Assembly (NCBI RefSeq): GCF_014805625.2
Contig: NW_023998569.1
Span: 668,424 to 732,423, forward strand
Reading direction: 5' to 3'
DNA length: 64,000 nucleotides
Source of the DNA: Glossina fuscipes
Lineage: Eukaryota > Arthropoda > Insecta > Diptera > Glossinidae
Both the position numbers and the translations under genes were made by a program. Shown piece after piece: positions 13,001 to 24,872 of the stretch. The notes under the pieces are model-generated. The model searched no databases. It was not told the origin of the DNA and saw only the letters and a program-made list of their open reading frames with translations. The stretch's first letter is position 1, and the number at the start of each line of letters is the position of its first letter.

Positions 13001-16000
13001 TATATGTAAACCGTTGTCTCTTTTTTGGGGTAATTTGCCACAATTCTGGTAACACCTCGTTTTCCGCGCTCTGTAAACTTGTTTTGTTGGCCTGATTGGT
13101 GCTTGCTTTCCGGAGTATTTTTGCTGTAGTTTTTTATAACAGTTTGAGTAGTAGCATCACTAGTTCGAATTATTTTTGCTATTTCCCCGTACAGTTTTTT
13201 CGCGCTTCCTTACGTTATAATCACAGTTCTAATTTCTTGAAAAGTTGCCTTGCGTTTTTGTATATTTTGTGATATTTTAAAGAAGCTAAAGCTTTATTGA
13301 TGAATTATTGTTTAAATGTACGAAAACGAGTACAAAAGCTAAGAACCGTTAACTAAAGATGTTCCTTTCCAAATGTTTTAATGTTGTTGTATGTAAGTGT
13401 TTTTATTTGTGGCATTTATGGGATTAAAGTATATTTTTTGCTTATAAGTTTATCTTAAGTCAAAAAAAGTGTTATTTAACATACGTTTTTGTTTTTTATG
13501 AAATTCATTCCCCGATCCTCAACCTATATTTATATAGCTTCTAGTAAGAGAAACCTTAATTTACAGTAGTGTAAGTAGAGTTTACTACGCTATTGTATAT
13601 TTACAATATGTTTATATACTTCATCTTAGTTATGCATGATTTTTACGAGTTGTACTGTTGGCCCGATTTTCGAACTTATTAAATTTTTTAATTAAAAGCT
13701 CTGAAATGTTTATCCAGGGAAAACCTGGAAATTAGTAGTTTCTTTGGTAGTTGTGAGCGGGTTGGTATATCGAATGACATATTAGATGATTTTCGAGAAT
13801 GAGGATCGGAAGAAACAATGTAAAGCCACACAATTTCACAAAATTAGTGCACTCTCTGCGACGGGCTTTGATGCTCTTATGCGTTTTACATAACTACATA
13901 CATAATAATTTATATTTTTATGTGTTCACTAGCAAAATTTGGTTTTTTTGCCAAGCGTTACTTGGCGATGGAAATTCTCATCATCTTTAAAAACTAATCC
14001 TGATAAGCTCTTTGGGTAATTTTCCGCACCTTTGAAGGCAATCAAAAGTATAAAAAATCAATGGGATACTCAAGGATACTCGAGCATTCAGAAAACACAA
14101 ATGGTGTGTTAACGGGCGTGTATCCCTTCGTTAAGAAGTCAATACGTCTTTACACGAAGGACGTCTTCCAGTTAAGGCAGTTGTTAAGTTATTTTTATGA
14201 TGATATTTACGAGAATTTCTTGAAAACAAAACTTTAGACCTGAATAAAACGAATATTAGAAGCACTTTCAATCGCTCGCACATTAGTTTTTTTTTTTATT
14301 GACTTTCTCAAGAACTACTCTAACTGTGTAAAGTACAACAACTGATGTCCAACGTAATATAATCTTGGGTTGCAACTCATTTCTGTGCCAACTTTTAGTA
14401 CGTATGCGTACTTGTATGTGTGTGAATGTAAGTGTATGGACATTTGGTTTTTGTTTCGTTATATCGGTCATACGCATGCAGAAGCTCTATATATTGTATA
14501 TACACATACATAGCGTTGCTCATATAGGCTTTTATTTTTTCTTAACAAAACGATATGCGTGCAAGTGTGTTACACTTTGAAATTTGTATTCATTTCTGAA
14601 CTTTCCTCTTGTTATTTGCTTTTTTTTCAACAAAAATTTAATGAAAACAAATGAATATAAATAATATAAATATATATATTAAAAATCGTAAACAATCAAA
14701 CAATACAAAAAAAATATATAAATAAATAAAAAACTTTAGCAATTTCGTTGGAACCTCACGTGAAATCGCTGCACCTGACTTTAGCGTATCAATTTCCGCA
14801 GAATCAGTTTAATACACTGAAATCGCTGGTGGAATCATTAGACGCTTCATGTGCCTCCAATTGGGAATTGCGTTTATATTCACGTGACCCCAGATTGGCT
14901 ACAAAACAAGTACATATCGTTTCTTTTTACGAAAATTGAAAAAAAAAAGTAAATTTTACATAAAAAAAGAATTGAAAGCGTTTCGACACTATTTTGCTCT
15001 TATGGGTGTGCGTGTTCTTTTTTGCTCATTTAGGTACACAAGGTCGTCTATCCCCATAGTCCACATGAAATCGATGAACTTGAATTACGCATCGGTGACT
15101 ACATATATTTGAGCAGTGACGCAGTTGATAATTCATCGGACGGTTGGGCTGAAGGTATATCTTGGTTAACCGGCAGCCACGGTCATTTACCAGTTAATTA
15201 TACTGAACGTACAGCTGAATCAGATGCTTGGACCTTGCATCGTGTAGTGCAATTATCGAAATCAATAACGCCATCATTATCATCAGCAGAGGAAATAGAT
15301 ATTGTAGATGGCCATAGCATTTCAACAGAAGCGGAAGATCAACCTCATCGCGATTCTACGCATAGTAAGTTAATCAATCATATATATTTTATAGATTTTA
15401 TGTTAAACATTAAAATATTTTTTGTACCCGCCATTTTAGGATGGAAAATGAAGAATGTGTATACATTTTGTCAAAACGCTTGCAACACCGGTAGGGCAGA
15501 TATTCTGTGATGTACATATATGTATTCTTACATGTCCGTCGGTTCATATGTGTGTTTCTCTGTGATGACTTTCCTCTCGATTGTGAAAAATTCAGATTAA
15601 ATCTGGCGGAAACGGGGCAAGTTCTTGCAACTAAGTAAAAGAAGAGTCAAAGGTAGTAGATACGCTGGCGGCACGTACGCAAACTGAAAAAATTCTGTTT
15701 TCAAAGGCAAAAGAAAGGTTTTACTCATAAATCCATGAAAATTTCCACGTCGATGATCCGACAGTACTTGTAGAGAAATAAAAAGAATTGTTTATGTTCG
15801 TCCGACATCATAAAATATGGAAATTTCATATTTTCGCCTTTCTTTAAGTTGCTTTTTTTTAAGGTAACGGTGGTGGTATATAAATAAATAAAAAATTCGG
15901 CCAAAGATAAATATAATATTTTTATTCCTTTTAATTCTGATTTTTTCAAAAATTTCTTTTTTAGTTGGTTTACATACTGAATTAATTGAAGGTACGTCCT

Positions 16001-17798
16001 TTAATGAGGATTCAGAACAAAGTGTTGAAAAGTATTTGCGAAAAACATTAAGACCTTGCTTGGATTTATCATCAATTAATCAACACAATCAAAGCAATTT
16101 ACAACAACAAACCACACCTTTAATAGAAATAACTAGTATGTCTTCGCCGAATGCAAACGATATCAAAGTGGAACCAATGCCTGCCACTGCTCCAAAATCT
16201 GATGACACTTTAAGCCAACATTCAGCCGATAATTCCGTTTCAATATCATCAAATCGTAATCGTCGTATTTATATTATGCGTCACGGTGAGCGGGTAGATT
16301 TTACATTTGGCACTTGGATCCCATATTGCTTTGATGAATTCAATAATTACATGCGCAAAGATTTAAATATGCCGAAAACATTGCCGAAAAGGTAAATAAA
16401 TAATAAAAGTGTAGAATCTGGGATATACACTTTTTAAGCTTTAAAATGCTATTTATAGCACCATTGTTGCTTTCCATAAAACAACAAGCGCCTAATCCTC
16501 TTGTCCACGGTAATTGAACAACCGCCTAATCCACGGTTACCACAAATAATTATATGTTTTATTCTACGTTTCCATTTAATAGTGGTTTAGATTGCGCCGC
16601 AAGAAGCTAAAAATGTTCATATTCGCTACTAAGTTAAGTAAGATATTTGATTACAGGATGGAATAAATACCAACTCAATGAATTTTTTGATACTATATAT
16701 ATATTCAATTATATTCTATGCAACTTCATATGACGTGGAGATTAACATCAGGTTTGAAAGCATTTTCTTCTAAACAGACAGTGAACGACGGCCAATCAGA
16801 CTAGATCAGTTCCATTCTCTACATAGATATATGTATATATATACATATTGCGTGTATTTACGCTTTAGATACGATTTTAAAGTTTGCGGTGCGTTCTAAG
16901 TTTTTAGTAAAAGATAAATTGATCCTTAAAGTGTCCCAGATTCAGCCTAAAATAATTTTTTTAAAGATTTTAACTTTTGATTATAATTCTTAGACAATAC
17001 ATTCCGGAAGGTTGGCAAAACGATTCACCTCTAACAAATATTGGTTTGTATCAAGCCCGCTTAATAGGTGATGCTTTAGCAGAAGCTCGTGTTCAAATTG
17101 ATCATGTTTTTTGTTCGCCAGCTTATCGTTGTATTCAAACATGTACAAGTGCTTTAGAAGGTAAGAGAAAATATTCATGTAATAATAATTATATTTTGCA
17201 AAATTGTGTTTGCTTTTTAACTAATTAATGATGATATCACTGAAGGCCTTAAACTCATTGGTAAAACACATATAAAACTAGAACCTGGTTTATTTGAATG
17301 GATGGCTTGGTATCCAGAAGGTGTGCCCGATTGGTTAACCAAAGATGAATTAACTGAGGCTAACTTTACTATAGATCATGACTATCAGCCATTTATGACG
17401 ATCAGCACATTAAACGAGGCGATTAAAGAAACGACTGAAGACTTTTACACCCGTAATTATCAAGTTTTAAAGAAAATTATTGAAAACACAAGTAAGGGTA
17501 TAATGAATATCTTGTGAAAAAAATTAAAAATTAAAGCAAGTTTATAAACATTTCTGCAGTTGGGAATATTTTTATTGTAGCTCATGCAACGACTTTAGAT
17601 ACTTGCACACGTCAGTTAATTGGGGAAGCGCCACGCAATACGAATGAATTAAGGCAGGTGATTCATAAAATTCCCTACTGTAGTTTGGCAAACGTTGAAG
17701 AGATTGATGGTCAATGGAAGCTCGTAGAACCGGATTGCTTGCCGGTAACACATTCAAAAAATCCACGCTTCGAATGGAATGCTTTAACAGCCACATAG
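1053..17798 (+). CDS. UBASH3/STS-like protein (ecdysteroid-phosphate phosphatase family)
   Basis: Ten exons: 1053-1159, 4620-4860, 4943-5138, 5369-5470, 14740-14909, 15034-15364, 15965-16391, 16994-17160, 17246-17491 and 17560-17798. All junctions are GT-AG and phase-consistent, giving 741 aa. Domains in order: UBA (about residues 20-65, LQTLLQMGF); a 2H-phosphoesterase-like region with HIT (108-110) and HLT (227-229); SH3 (about 270-335); a Ser/Gln-rich linker; and a C-terminal histidine-phosphatase domain. That domain carries RHGER with His489, SPAYR with Arg570 and HATT with His671. The family includes UBASH3A/B tyrosine phosphatases and silkworm ecdysteroid-phosphate phosphatase; the Drosophila counterpart I recall is CG13604. 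The substrate here cannot be told from sequence. Intron 1 (3.5 kb) holds a salvador pseudogene, and intron 4 (9.3 kb) holds a Gypsy relic. Confidence 0.93.
1160..3593 (+). other. Intron 1 of the UBASH3-like gene, left part
   Basis: AT-rich sequence after the donor GC|GTAAGT. I see no coding exon, RNA gene or recognisable transposon before the salvador-like relic begins. Confidence 0.6.
3594..4240 (-). pseudogene. Decayed copy of salvador (WW/SARAH scaffold of the Hippo pathway)
   Basis: Read on the minus strand, 4240-3990 gives a Ser/Asn/Gln-rich stretch and then a WW-domain start, [23 protein letters not shown], in which the conserved Trp codon is now TGA (4039-4041). The inter-WW segment is then missing and the frame changes. 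The next frame gives [32 protein letters not shown] and [13 protein letters not shown], ending in a premature stop at 3759. A third frame carries [29 protein letters not shown] and KKLLFEE, the SARAH-domain end. These blocks follow the order of fly Salvador. I see no intron between blocks, which fits a retrocopy, but no clear poly(A) tail or target duplication. It lies antisense in intron 1 of the UBASH3-like gene. At least three disabling changes make it non-functional as protein. Confidence 0.8.
4241..4619 (+). other. Intron 1 of the UBASH3-like gene, right end
   Basis: AT-rich intron sequence ending in the acceptor TTTTAG before exon 2. Nothing else recognised. Confidence 0.5.
5700..6860 (+). 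repeat. Dispersed non-coding repeat, family A, plus orientation
   Basis: This stretch carries words seen in other copies in the window: GGACAGACGGGCTTAGATCG, TGGTTCGGATCGGTCCG, and repeated 'ttggaccatc' patches. The part 6490-6790 is roughly the reverse complement of 33600-33900, for example AAAATGGCTAAGTAATAG against the complement of the block at 33880. No transposase or reverse transcriptase is visible. It lies in intron 4 of the UBASH3-like gene. It may be a non-autonomous element, but its termini are not defined. Confidence 0.55.
6861..7746 (+). other. Intron 4 sequence between repeat A and the Gypsy relic
   Basis: AT-rich. It could include a decayed 5' LTR or leader of the Gypsy relic that follows, but I cannot pair it with a matching 3' LTR. 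Confidence 0.4.
7747..11850 (+). mobile_element. Decayed Gypsy (Ty3-type) LTR retrotransposon, gag-pol remnants
   Basis: Order on the plus strand: a gag-like start ([16 protein letters not shown], 7747); gag fragments around 8020-8280 ([18 protein letters not shown]); a protease-like block 8790-9060 with [11 protein letters not shown] in place of the usual LDSGA core; and a reverse transcriptase block 9190-9740 with FGLCNAPQT and the catalytic FIYLDDIL box. An RNase H tether follows to about 10300 ([24 protein letters not shown]). Integrase fragments run 10700-11830 ([18 protein letters not shown] end). Many stops and frameshifts break it. The RT segment between DVYPISQ and FGLCN is shortened, so the motif with the first catalytic Asp is missing. 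A 10-N gap lies inside (10445). The right end runs into a (TTTTA)n tract at 11850. No LTR pair or target duplication is seen. It is dead. Confidence 0.8.
10445..10454. other. Assembly gap (10 N)
   Basis: A run of ten undetermined bases inside the Gypsy relic. True gap length unknown. Confidence 1.
11851..14739 (+). other. Right part of intron 4 of the UBASH3-like gene
   Basis: AT-rich intron ending with acceptor CTTTAG before exon 5. Short open frames around 12536, 13799 and 14365 show no family motif and look like chance. No RNA gene recognised. Confidence 0.5.
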
Positions 17799-17821
17799 TG
17801 CAAGTGTTTCGAAGATTTTCT

Positions 17822-17827
17822 AATAAA
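17822..17827 (+). terminator. Candidate poly(A) signal of the UBASH3-like gene
   Basis: AATAAA lies 24 bp after the stop codon (17796-17798). It is unusually close to the stop, so a more distal signal in the following AT-rich sequence is possible. Confidence 0.35.
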
Positions 17828-19129
17828 TTTACCCTGTTAGAATAGTTCAAGAGTATAAATTAAATTTTAAAGTTTAGACTGTATGTTAGTGCCCTCGCCT
17901 ACCACACGCCGTTCTTCTCCTCTCCGTGCAAATTCCTTGAAAATTATACAAATGCATATTTAAAAAGTGTAGTATTCTTAAAAGCATTTTTGAAACTTAA
18001 ATAGTTCTAATTATTATTTCTAAATATTATTTAAAATTTTAAAAAAATTTTTATTTCGCTTACCTCTCAAAAGTTAATCATTACTTAAGTTACCTTGCAT
18101 TTGCAATACATAATCAATCTCTCTTTACAACTGCCAATTAAACTAAACTAGAAATAGTCCTTTTTTTCAGCGTCAGTAAAATAAGTCTTGCGTTGGCAAA
18201 AAAAGAAATTTTCAGAGTTTGCATTCTCTCCAAACGCATTTTCGAACGCGTGCAAAACAAAAAGAGGCAGAGGGGGATAAAAACGTATGAAAATTATTTT
18301 TATTGTCAGCCTTCTTTTAACTTTTATTATAAACTTTATTTCACATATTAAAGAAAATAATATTTTGACAAACTGTATAAAAAGTGATTTGTACGTTAAT
18401 TGATTTGATTAACAACAATTTTGTTTCTCTTTAATGTTAAAAAGTAACAAAGTTATTATATTATTTTGCACTGGACGAACTTTCGAAAATTTTTGTTTAT
18501 TGGAAAAGATTTTTAAAAGGAAACAGATATAAATATATATATTTGTATCTGATCTCTTCATTCTCGCAAATTCCAAAAGTTGAGAGCATTACGTTATAAT
18601 AACAATAATTATTGCCATTTCTTGCGTTCTTACTTCCCCGAAACATATCACCGTAAAGCGAAACGATCCAAGAAAGGTTCGCAATATTTTTTTCCTAGTA
18701 ATTTTCTATCAATGGCATCGCTTAAAATGTAAAAATTTCTATGTCCACCCACATTGATGTACAATTTCCGTTATAAAATGAACTAAAGTAACAATGGCCG
18801 CCGTTGGAGATTTTGTTTGCGTTATGGTGATGAATGTTGCAGTTGATTCTTGACCAGGGAAAAGTTATTAGTTGACATAACTATATCCGTCTGTCCGGCC
18901 AAGGTTTATTCTTAAATATGCTTTCTACAAAGGTTCGGAAAAGGAATTACTAATTTTTACATACTATGCATATCAAGTTTGAAATTCATCCAAAATAGCT
19001 ACAAAATAAAACTGGTCATCAACTAAAGACGAAAAAATTCGGTTAATTTCAATACATTTTCGTTGACAAGTTGCAGCCATACGACATTTATCGCAAATTG
19101 TTATACTTTATACTACTTACGATACAAGT
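17828..19129. other. Intergenic sequence downstream of the UBASH3-like gene
   Basis: AT-rich, with no coding or RNA features recognised. It may include 3'UTR. Confidence 0.5.
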
Positions 19130-19490
19130 TATATTAGGTCTGTGTAGAACGGATGTGTAGAACACCCAGAAGGACAGGAGACAGGTTCACTTTTTATTAT
19201 TTATTCTCAGAATCACTTATGGAATTGATCTAAGCCCGTCTCTCTGTACCTCTGCCCGTAAGATATTCTTATGCTCAACCTATTGAGATATTGGGATGAC
19301 ATTTGTTACACCAACATGTTTTTCTGATCGAATGGCAAAAGCCACCCAAAATGGTTCGGATCGAATCAAATTTTCAATCATTTCCACACACAGCCTCAAT
19401 TTGAAAAGTCGCTATGCGAAAAACTGCATTAACTGCAGTGATGTAGGGTATTTAATGATGGGTCCTGATCCACTGTAACGTTTTTACTGG
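19130..19490 (+). repeat. Dispersed repeat family A, partial copy
   Basis: Shares 'aatggttcggatcgaatc', 'gaattgatctaagcccgtc' and 'gatgtagggtat' words with the copies at 5700-6860 and 33480-34130. Boundaries approximate; no coding capacity. Confidence 0.45.
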
Positions 19491-20259
19491 TTTTCAAATA
19501 TTTTTTGTTCGACCAGCCACGCTCTTATATACGTAGGCAGGTCGGGAAGAATTTAAAGGCAGAAGTGGAACGAGAACGAGAGTAGTTTTTATGTATATTC
19601 GACGTGAAAGTGGAAAGAACGTCGCTACCAAATGAACCCAAAGTTAACAAGGAACTCATGAAGGCATAGAGTAAGATTTGTATCAGAACAAATGCATCAT
19701 CATTATTATTCTTCACTTTTCTTATTCTAAATCACTTGAATACAGTTTGGACAAATAATTATTAAAAAGCAAAAAACATCAAACAAAATTTTTTGCAGTG
19801 TACTCCCTATATATACAATATCTACGAATTTTCAAGTTATTAAAGATAATATGATTTATGCATGATGCTGATTCACATATTCAAACTATTATTGAATACA
19901 ACATAACATTGAAATGTACGATTATCACGAAAAACGATTATGATGAAAGTTTAAATAAAATCTGAAAATTTAATGAAATAATATTTGACAAAAGTTTTTG
20001 TTTAAATAAGAAAACGAAACAATGGACAACAGATTATCAACTTTGCCATCAAAACGATTTTCTTAAAATTTTTCTTAGCCCTCTCTCATCATTTCCAAGA
20101 CCTTAACAGGTCGCTTCATGAGCCAAATCCCCTCTCTTAAAGATTTGCAACCTGTTTTAGATCTGGAGTTAAAATTAATAAAATTCTTGAATTTACTAAA
20201 CTTATATAAATAAAACAATTACAAAAAAAGCCAGTATTCATTACGTATATTATTATTAT
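19491..20259. other. Intergenic AT-rich sequence
   Basis: No supported gene, RNA or repeat before the 3' end of the degenerate LINE copy. Confidence 0.4.
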
Positions 20260-21184
20260 TTTTATTTGCACTTTTTTTTATTTTGTTTTACCTACTTGTA
20301 CATGAAATTCAACTAAACAAAATCAACAGTCGAATTCAAGTATATAGAGTAAATCTTACACTAATTGTTTTAAAAACTAGTATACACTACAAAGGAAGAT
20401 ATGAAAAATGAAAAGTAATAAAAACAAACTAACTTAAAAATAATAATTCATGTATAAATAAATAAAAAGGAAAAAAAAAAGAAATAAGTAAAAGGGAAAA
20501 AAGAATGTACACAGCTAGTACAAAAGGATGTACACAGCCCGCAACAAGAGCAGATCCAGGTTGCAAGTGAGTCCCTCAACCATTGCAAACATGCATAAAC
20601 CTAGCAACCGACACATTAACAACACCATATAATTTTCGAAATAAAAAAAATGAGATATTAAGAATGCAAGTTAGTTTAAGTACGACATAGGTAAAACGCG
20701 CATATTAAGCAAAGTTGCTTTAATACATTTTAACGAGTCCGATAATGAGAGTAAGTGATGGATATCATTTAGGTGTCTGCAAACAACTCTGAGCGGGTTA
20801 AACAGATCATAATTGTATTTGCATTGATTAAGCTTAACCAAGATAAAGTGTCTAGAGAAGCGGTCAGGAACATTAAAGCTTACTTCACCAAGTAATGTAG
20901 GCGAGTACCATTTATTACTTTGATTACAAAGGAAAAGCCAAGAACAAATCTAAGTTGCTCGAGAGACGGTAAGGATAAGAGAAGCAATCTATTTTCATAG
21001 GGGGCAAGAGAGCCAATCGGATTCCAACCCAACTTCCTAAGGGCAAACAGTAAGAATTGCTTTTGAACAGATTCAATTGAATCTACATAGGACCTATATG
21101 AAGGAGACCACACAGCAGGGGCATATTCGAGTATGTGTCTAACCAAATACATGTACAGTCTTTTCGTAATGTAAGGATCATCAA

Positions 21185-21194
21185 NNNNNNNNNN
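21185..21194. other. Assembly gap (10 N)
   Basis: Undetermined bases inside the degenerate LINE, exactly where ORF2 similarity stops. The missing ORF2 core may be in the gap or truly deleted. Confidence 1.
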
Positions 21195-21505
21195 TGATTT
21201 CTATCAACTATAAACTTTTCACGATCAATCAGAACCTTTCGATTGCACTGTTAAAATCAGACTCTTTTTGCTCAAATCAAAAAAAACCAAAACCTACTCT
21301 TTTCGCATGATTTCTTCTTTTTCCTTTTTTTTGTCCTTATTTTTCTTTGCGTTGCTACCTAGCGGCTAGTCGTTATTCTTGCAAAAAAAAGGACCAAACC
21401 GCAAAATCACGCGATTTTGCATAACGGGTTGCCGTTATTGCTACATTTTCGGCAAAAACAGACCGGCTGACACCCTACCCGAAGTTTGTTCGCGGACGTT
21501 ACAAG
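21195..21505 (-). mobile_element. LTR-like fragment inserted in the degenerate LINE
   Basis: On the minus strand it begins TGTAACGTCCGCGAACAAAC at about 21505 and continues with TTCGGGTAGGGTGTC. This matches the start of the repeat at 24873 (TGTAACGGCCGCGAACAAAC). It holds the same hairpin type, GCAAAATCACGCGATTTTGC (21401-21420). It cuts LINE ORF2 just after the DLCFANFPEV block, so it is younger than the LINE. The other end runs into the gap. No gag or pol seen, so LTR identity is inferred from the TG start and two-copy structure. Confidence 0.5.
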
Positions 21506-23504
21506 GTAGACAATGATTAACACTAACCTCAGGAAAATTGGCAAAGCAAAGATCAAGCAGTGTACCATTGCAATTAGGGGTACGGTTGTATTGAATTAAA
21601 TTATGATCAAATAATTCAGACGTTGAAGTAACCATCAAACAGCCGAACTATCACTGTAACACCAAATGACTTGTGGCAAATTAAAGTCACCCAACGCAAT
21701 GATTATATGGGTGGGTTTAGATTGTTTCACAAATGAGGTCGGCCCGTTTCTTATATATGGAGATATCCGAATTTGTGGAAATATAGGAGCAGGTTAGGCG
21801 CAACTATTTATTAGAAAATTTCGCTTTAATGGCGATAAATTCGATGTCGGGAGTAGTGGGAATTCAATTGAATAGGACGGGACTGCCGCAGAAAAGTTCC
21901 GACGAACGTAGACCAGGCTTTAACCAACTGTCAGCGAAGGCCAATCAGGAAAGCTCCGAAAGTAGGACGAATTTTTGAATTATTGCCCTAACATTTTGAT
22001 AAATGAAAGATAATGAGTCTGAACAAAGATTTAGTTTTTTGAAAGGGAGAAGGGGTGCTGGATTAGTATTACGGGATCGATCACGATGGATAAATTCCTT
22101 AGTTAAGAATCCAACTGGTCAAAACGGTTTATTTAACAACATATCCATGTTTTCAGTCGGAACTACCATTTTAAAAGACGACATTGCTCTAGGTTGAGAA
22201 GGAACCAATTTGAAAATGTTAATATGCTTTAAACGGACTGATGGGACTTTCGCCGCTAGATAACTTTTTATGTTATACACAGATGTATCAGGTGGCACCC
22301 TTGACACAAATGTTGCCTTTCTGGGGGGAACTGCCGTCAAGCAAATATTATCTTTACTAGGAACACTAGGGTTCACGGATGGGGAGGGTTGAATTGCGGA
22401 GAAGAGGTAACCACACTTGAACGACGTGCGCTGTTTGATGACTAGTGTTCACCCTCGAACAGCCAAGGGGAGATGAGGATTTATTATTCTCTTTATTAGT
22501 TTTAGGCGATGACGCCTGAGTAGAGCGAGTGACACCACTGGGAGGATATACTCTTGCCACTTCAGCACAGCTCAAACCAAAAGGGCTTCTCGGCTTATTT
22601 GTAACTTGTACCGACCGGCCCAACGATAGCAGAAACGATAACGTTCTTTGTAGACATTGGGGCAGCGCAAACTTGCATCAACGATTCAGACTTAGGAGAA
22701 CTCAGAGGTGATGTACCACATGCTACGCTACGAGTTGTAACTTTGCTGGCTGGGAAAGAAGATGAGTGCTCAATATAACGGCACTCATCAAACGTAATCT
22801 TAATTATTTCAAACTTCTCCTACAAGGAGCCGAAATTTTTTTTTCAAATCTGAGAAACCATTTCATGTTTCCTTGACCTATTTGTAGAAGTCTATGTCTC
22901 GCTTCCTACAGACAGGACATGACCATCATAAGTCTTTCTAGGGGTCAACGACTGCATCAACAGCATAGTCGATAATACCGGCGCACTTTGCATGACCAAA
23001 GAGATCGCAAAGTCAACGCGAAACGAATCTTTCAGACTCCGGGCCCGTCGCACGACAAGGTCTGTATAAACAATCCATGTCCAGTCAAAAAGACTGTAGT
23101 GGATTATGAAGAACAGACAGAACATATCGCAAAAGAATCCACAACACAAAATTTATCGACCAAATTGAGCAAAACTTCTCCGTTATGTTGACACTGTAAC
23201 AAGAGAGCAAAAGCAAAACAAAACTCCTAACACCAAATAAAAAATAAAAAAAAGAGGGAAAAAAACGAAACAAAAAAAAGAGCGACTCGTATCGGAGCTC
23301 AATTTTTATTTGCAAAAATCCAATGAATCAAAGCGTAAAAAAAAATATTTCTTTTACTTTAAATTTACTCACTTTCTTCTCACAGTATATTATAAATTTA
23401 CACACAATAAGAAAAAATAGCCACGAAATTCAACAACAAATTAAAATATTAATTGCCGAAAAAAATATAAACGACTACACCCCGCTTGCAGAGTGGCCAA
23501 ACTG

Positions 23505-24872
23505 TTAATTTATTTTAAAGTTATTTTCGACGTACAAGACATACAAACTATGTTAATTTATTTTAAAGTTCTTCAGATTAATTTACAAATGTCGTGTAAA
23601 TTGCTTAAAAAAAAAGAATAACCAAAGAAAAATAAAAATCTCACAAATCACTTTCTGTCTCTGGGTGAATAGCTTCGTCATCAATTAGCTTACATAGTCA
23701 TTCAATTGCAAAGTTTTACAAATATTAAGTAACAAAGAAAAGGAAAAATATTCGTTTTTTCTTTTTAAAGGCTTTTTAAGTATTGATATTTCTTATCTAA
23801 ATTGCTTTAAACTCTTTAGCTTATTGCCGTATCCATTAAAATGACAAATAACAATATACTAAAAATATTGGGCATTCTACAAGACATTACAGATATTATT
23901 TAGCAACAGGGTAAGCTTGTGGCCGATTACGTTACGTGTCAGAAAAATATGAATAAAGCGACTTTTCTTACCATAGGATAATTTTAAATGAGAAATAGAG
24001 CCGATAGCCTGGGTTGCTAGTGCTCAATGTCTCTTTTTTTAGTCTAAGAATTCAATTCATTAGTCTAAAATTAAAATAATAATAATAATAATAATAAATG
24101 AGAAATAGAAACGTTGAGTATACTTTGTAGAAAGAGAGGGAGAGAGAGAGAATAACAATAACTTAAGCAATTTTTTCAAAAATTTTCATAGACTAGAAAA
24201 CAGTCTCCAGCAATTTGAATTGAATATTGAATACTTTCTACGTCCATAAAAAAAGACGCACAACACATTCAATTCACAGCCCAGCGAATATGCAAATATA
24301 TTATTTATTGTCGCTTCTATCGATTACAGTTAAAACAATTTTCTCAATGGACTGTTTGGGGAGCTTGCGGATTTCTAGTACATTGTCATTTAAAGCAAAA
24401 ATATAAAGGCTTGTGGTAGTTGAGGGGGTTTTGGAAATGCTTTAGTTTATCGAGAGCTTTTAAAATTGCATTCATTTCTGTAAGAGATCAGAAACTTGAC
24501 ATTGATCTCAACCATAATTATACATTGCTTAAGTTAGATAGAGCACAATAAACTAACGAAAGGGAAAGAAAGAAAGCGAACTCGAACACAAAACACAGAT
24601 TTCGAATAGTGATTTTTGACAGAATCCTCTCTATTAATTATAAACTTAACTGCTTGAGTACGATTGATCGGTTCTAATCTAATATTCACAGTTTAGTGAA
24701 ATTTATACTATATCTTATTAGTAAACTTATCTACTTGAGTACGAATGATGGGTTGTAATCTAATATTCACAGATTAGGGCCCAATTTTTTATAGCAGATT
24801 TCCTATCATAGCAGAGGTAAAAAATACCAAACAGCAAACTGCAAGGAATTCTTCAAATTTCTTTATATATAT
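23505..24872. other. Intergenic AT-rich sequence with short repeats
   Basis: A ~20-bp direct repeat (TTAATTTATTTTAAAGTT) occurs at about 23504 and 23551, just outside the LINE 5' end. A (TAA)n tract lies near 24078 and a GA tract near 24134. No gene recognised. Confidence 0.5.

Larger units (their letters stand above)
20260..23504 (-). mobile_element. Degenerate, interrupted copy of the PHD-ORF1 non-LTR retrotransposon
   Basis: Collinear with the near-intact copy at 26222-30922. 20260-21184 matches the 3'UTR and ORF2 C-terminus (ILEYAPAVWSPSYRSYV, QKQFLLFALRKLGWNPI). 21507-21990 matches the endonuclease end of ORF2 (NCNGTLLDLCFANFPEV). 22020-23150 matches ORF1. The 5' end at about 23504 is CAGTTTGGCCACTCTGC, like the other copy. 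ORF2 between these parts, including the reverse transcriptase core, is missing, replaced by a 10-N gap and an LTR-like insertion at 21195-21505. Multiple stops and frameshifts are present. The ORF1 end still carries TTCAAAAAACTAAAT. It cannot encode a working element. Confidence 0.85.
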
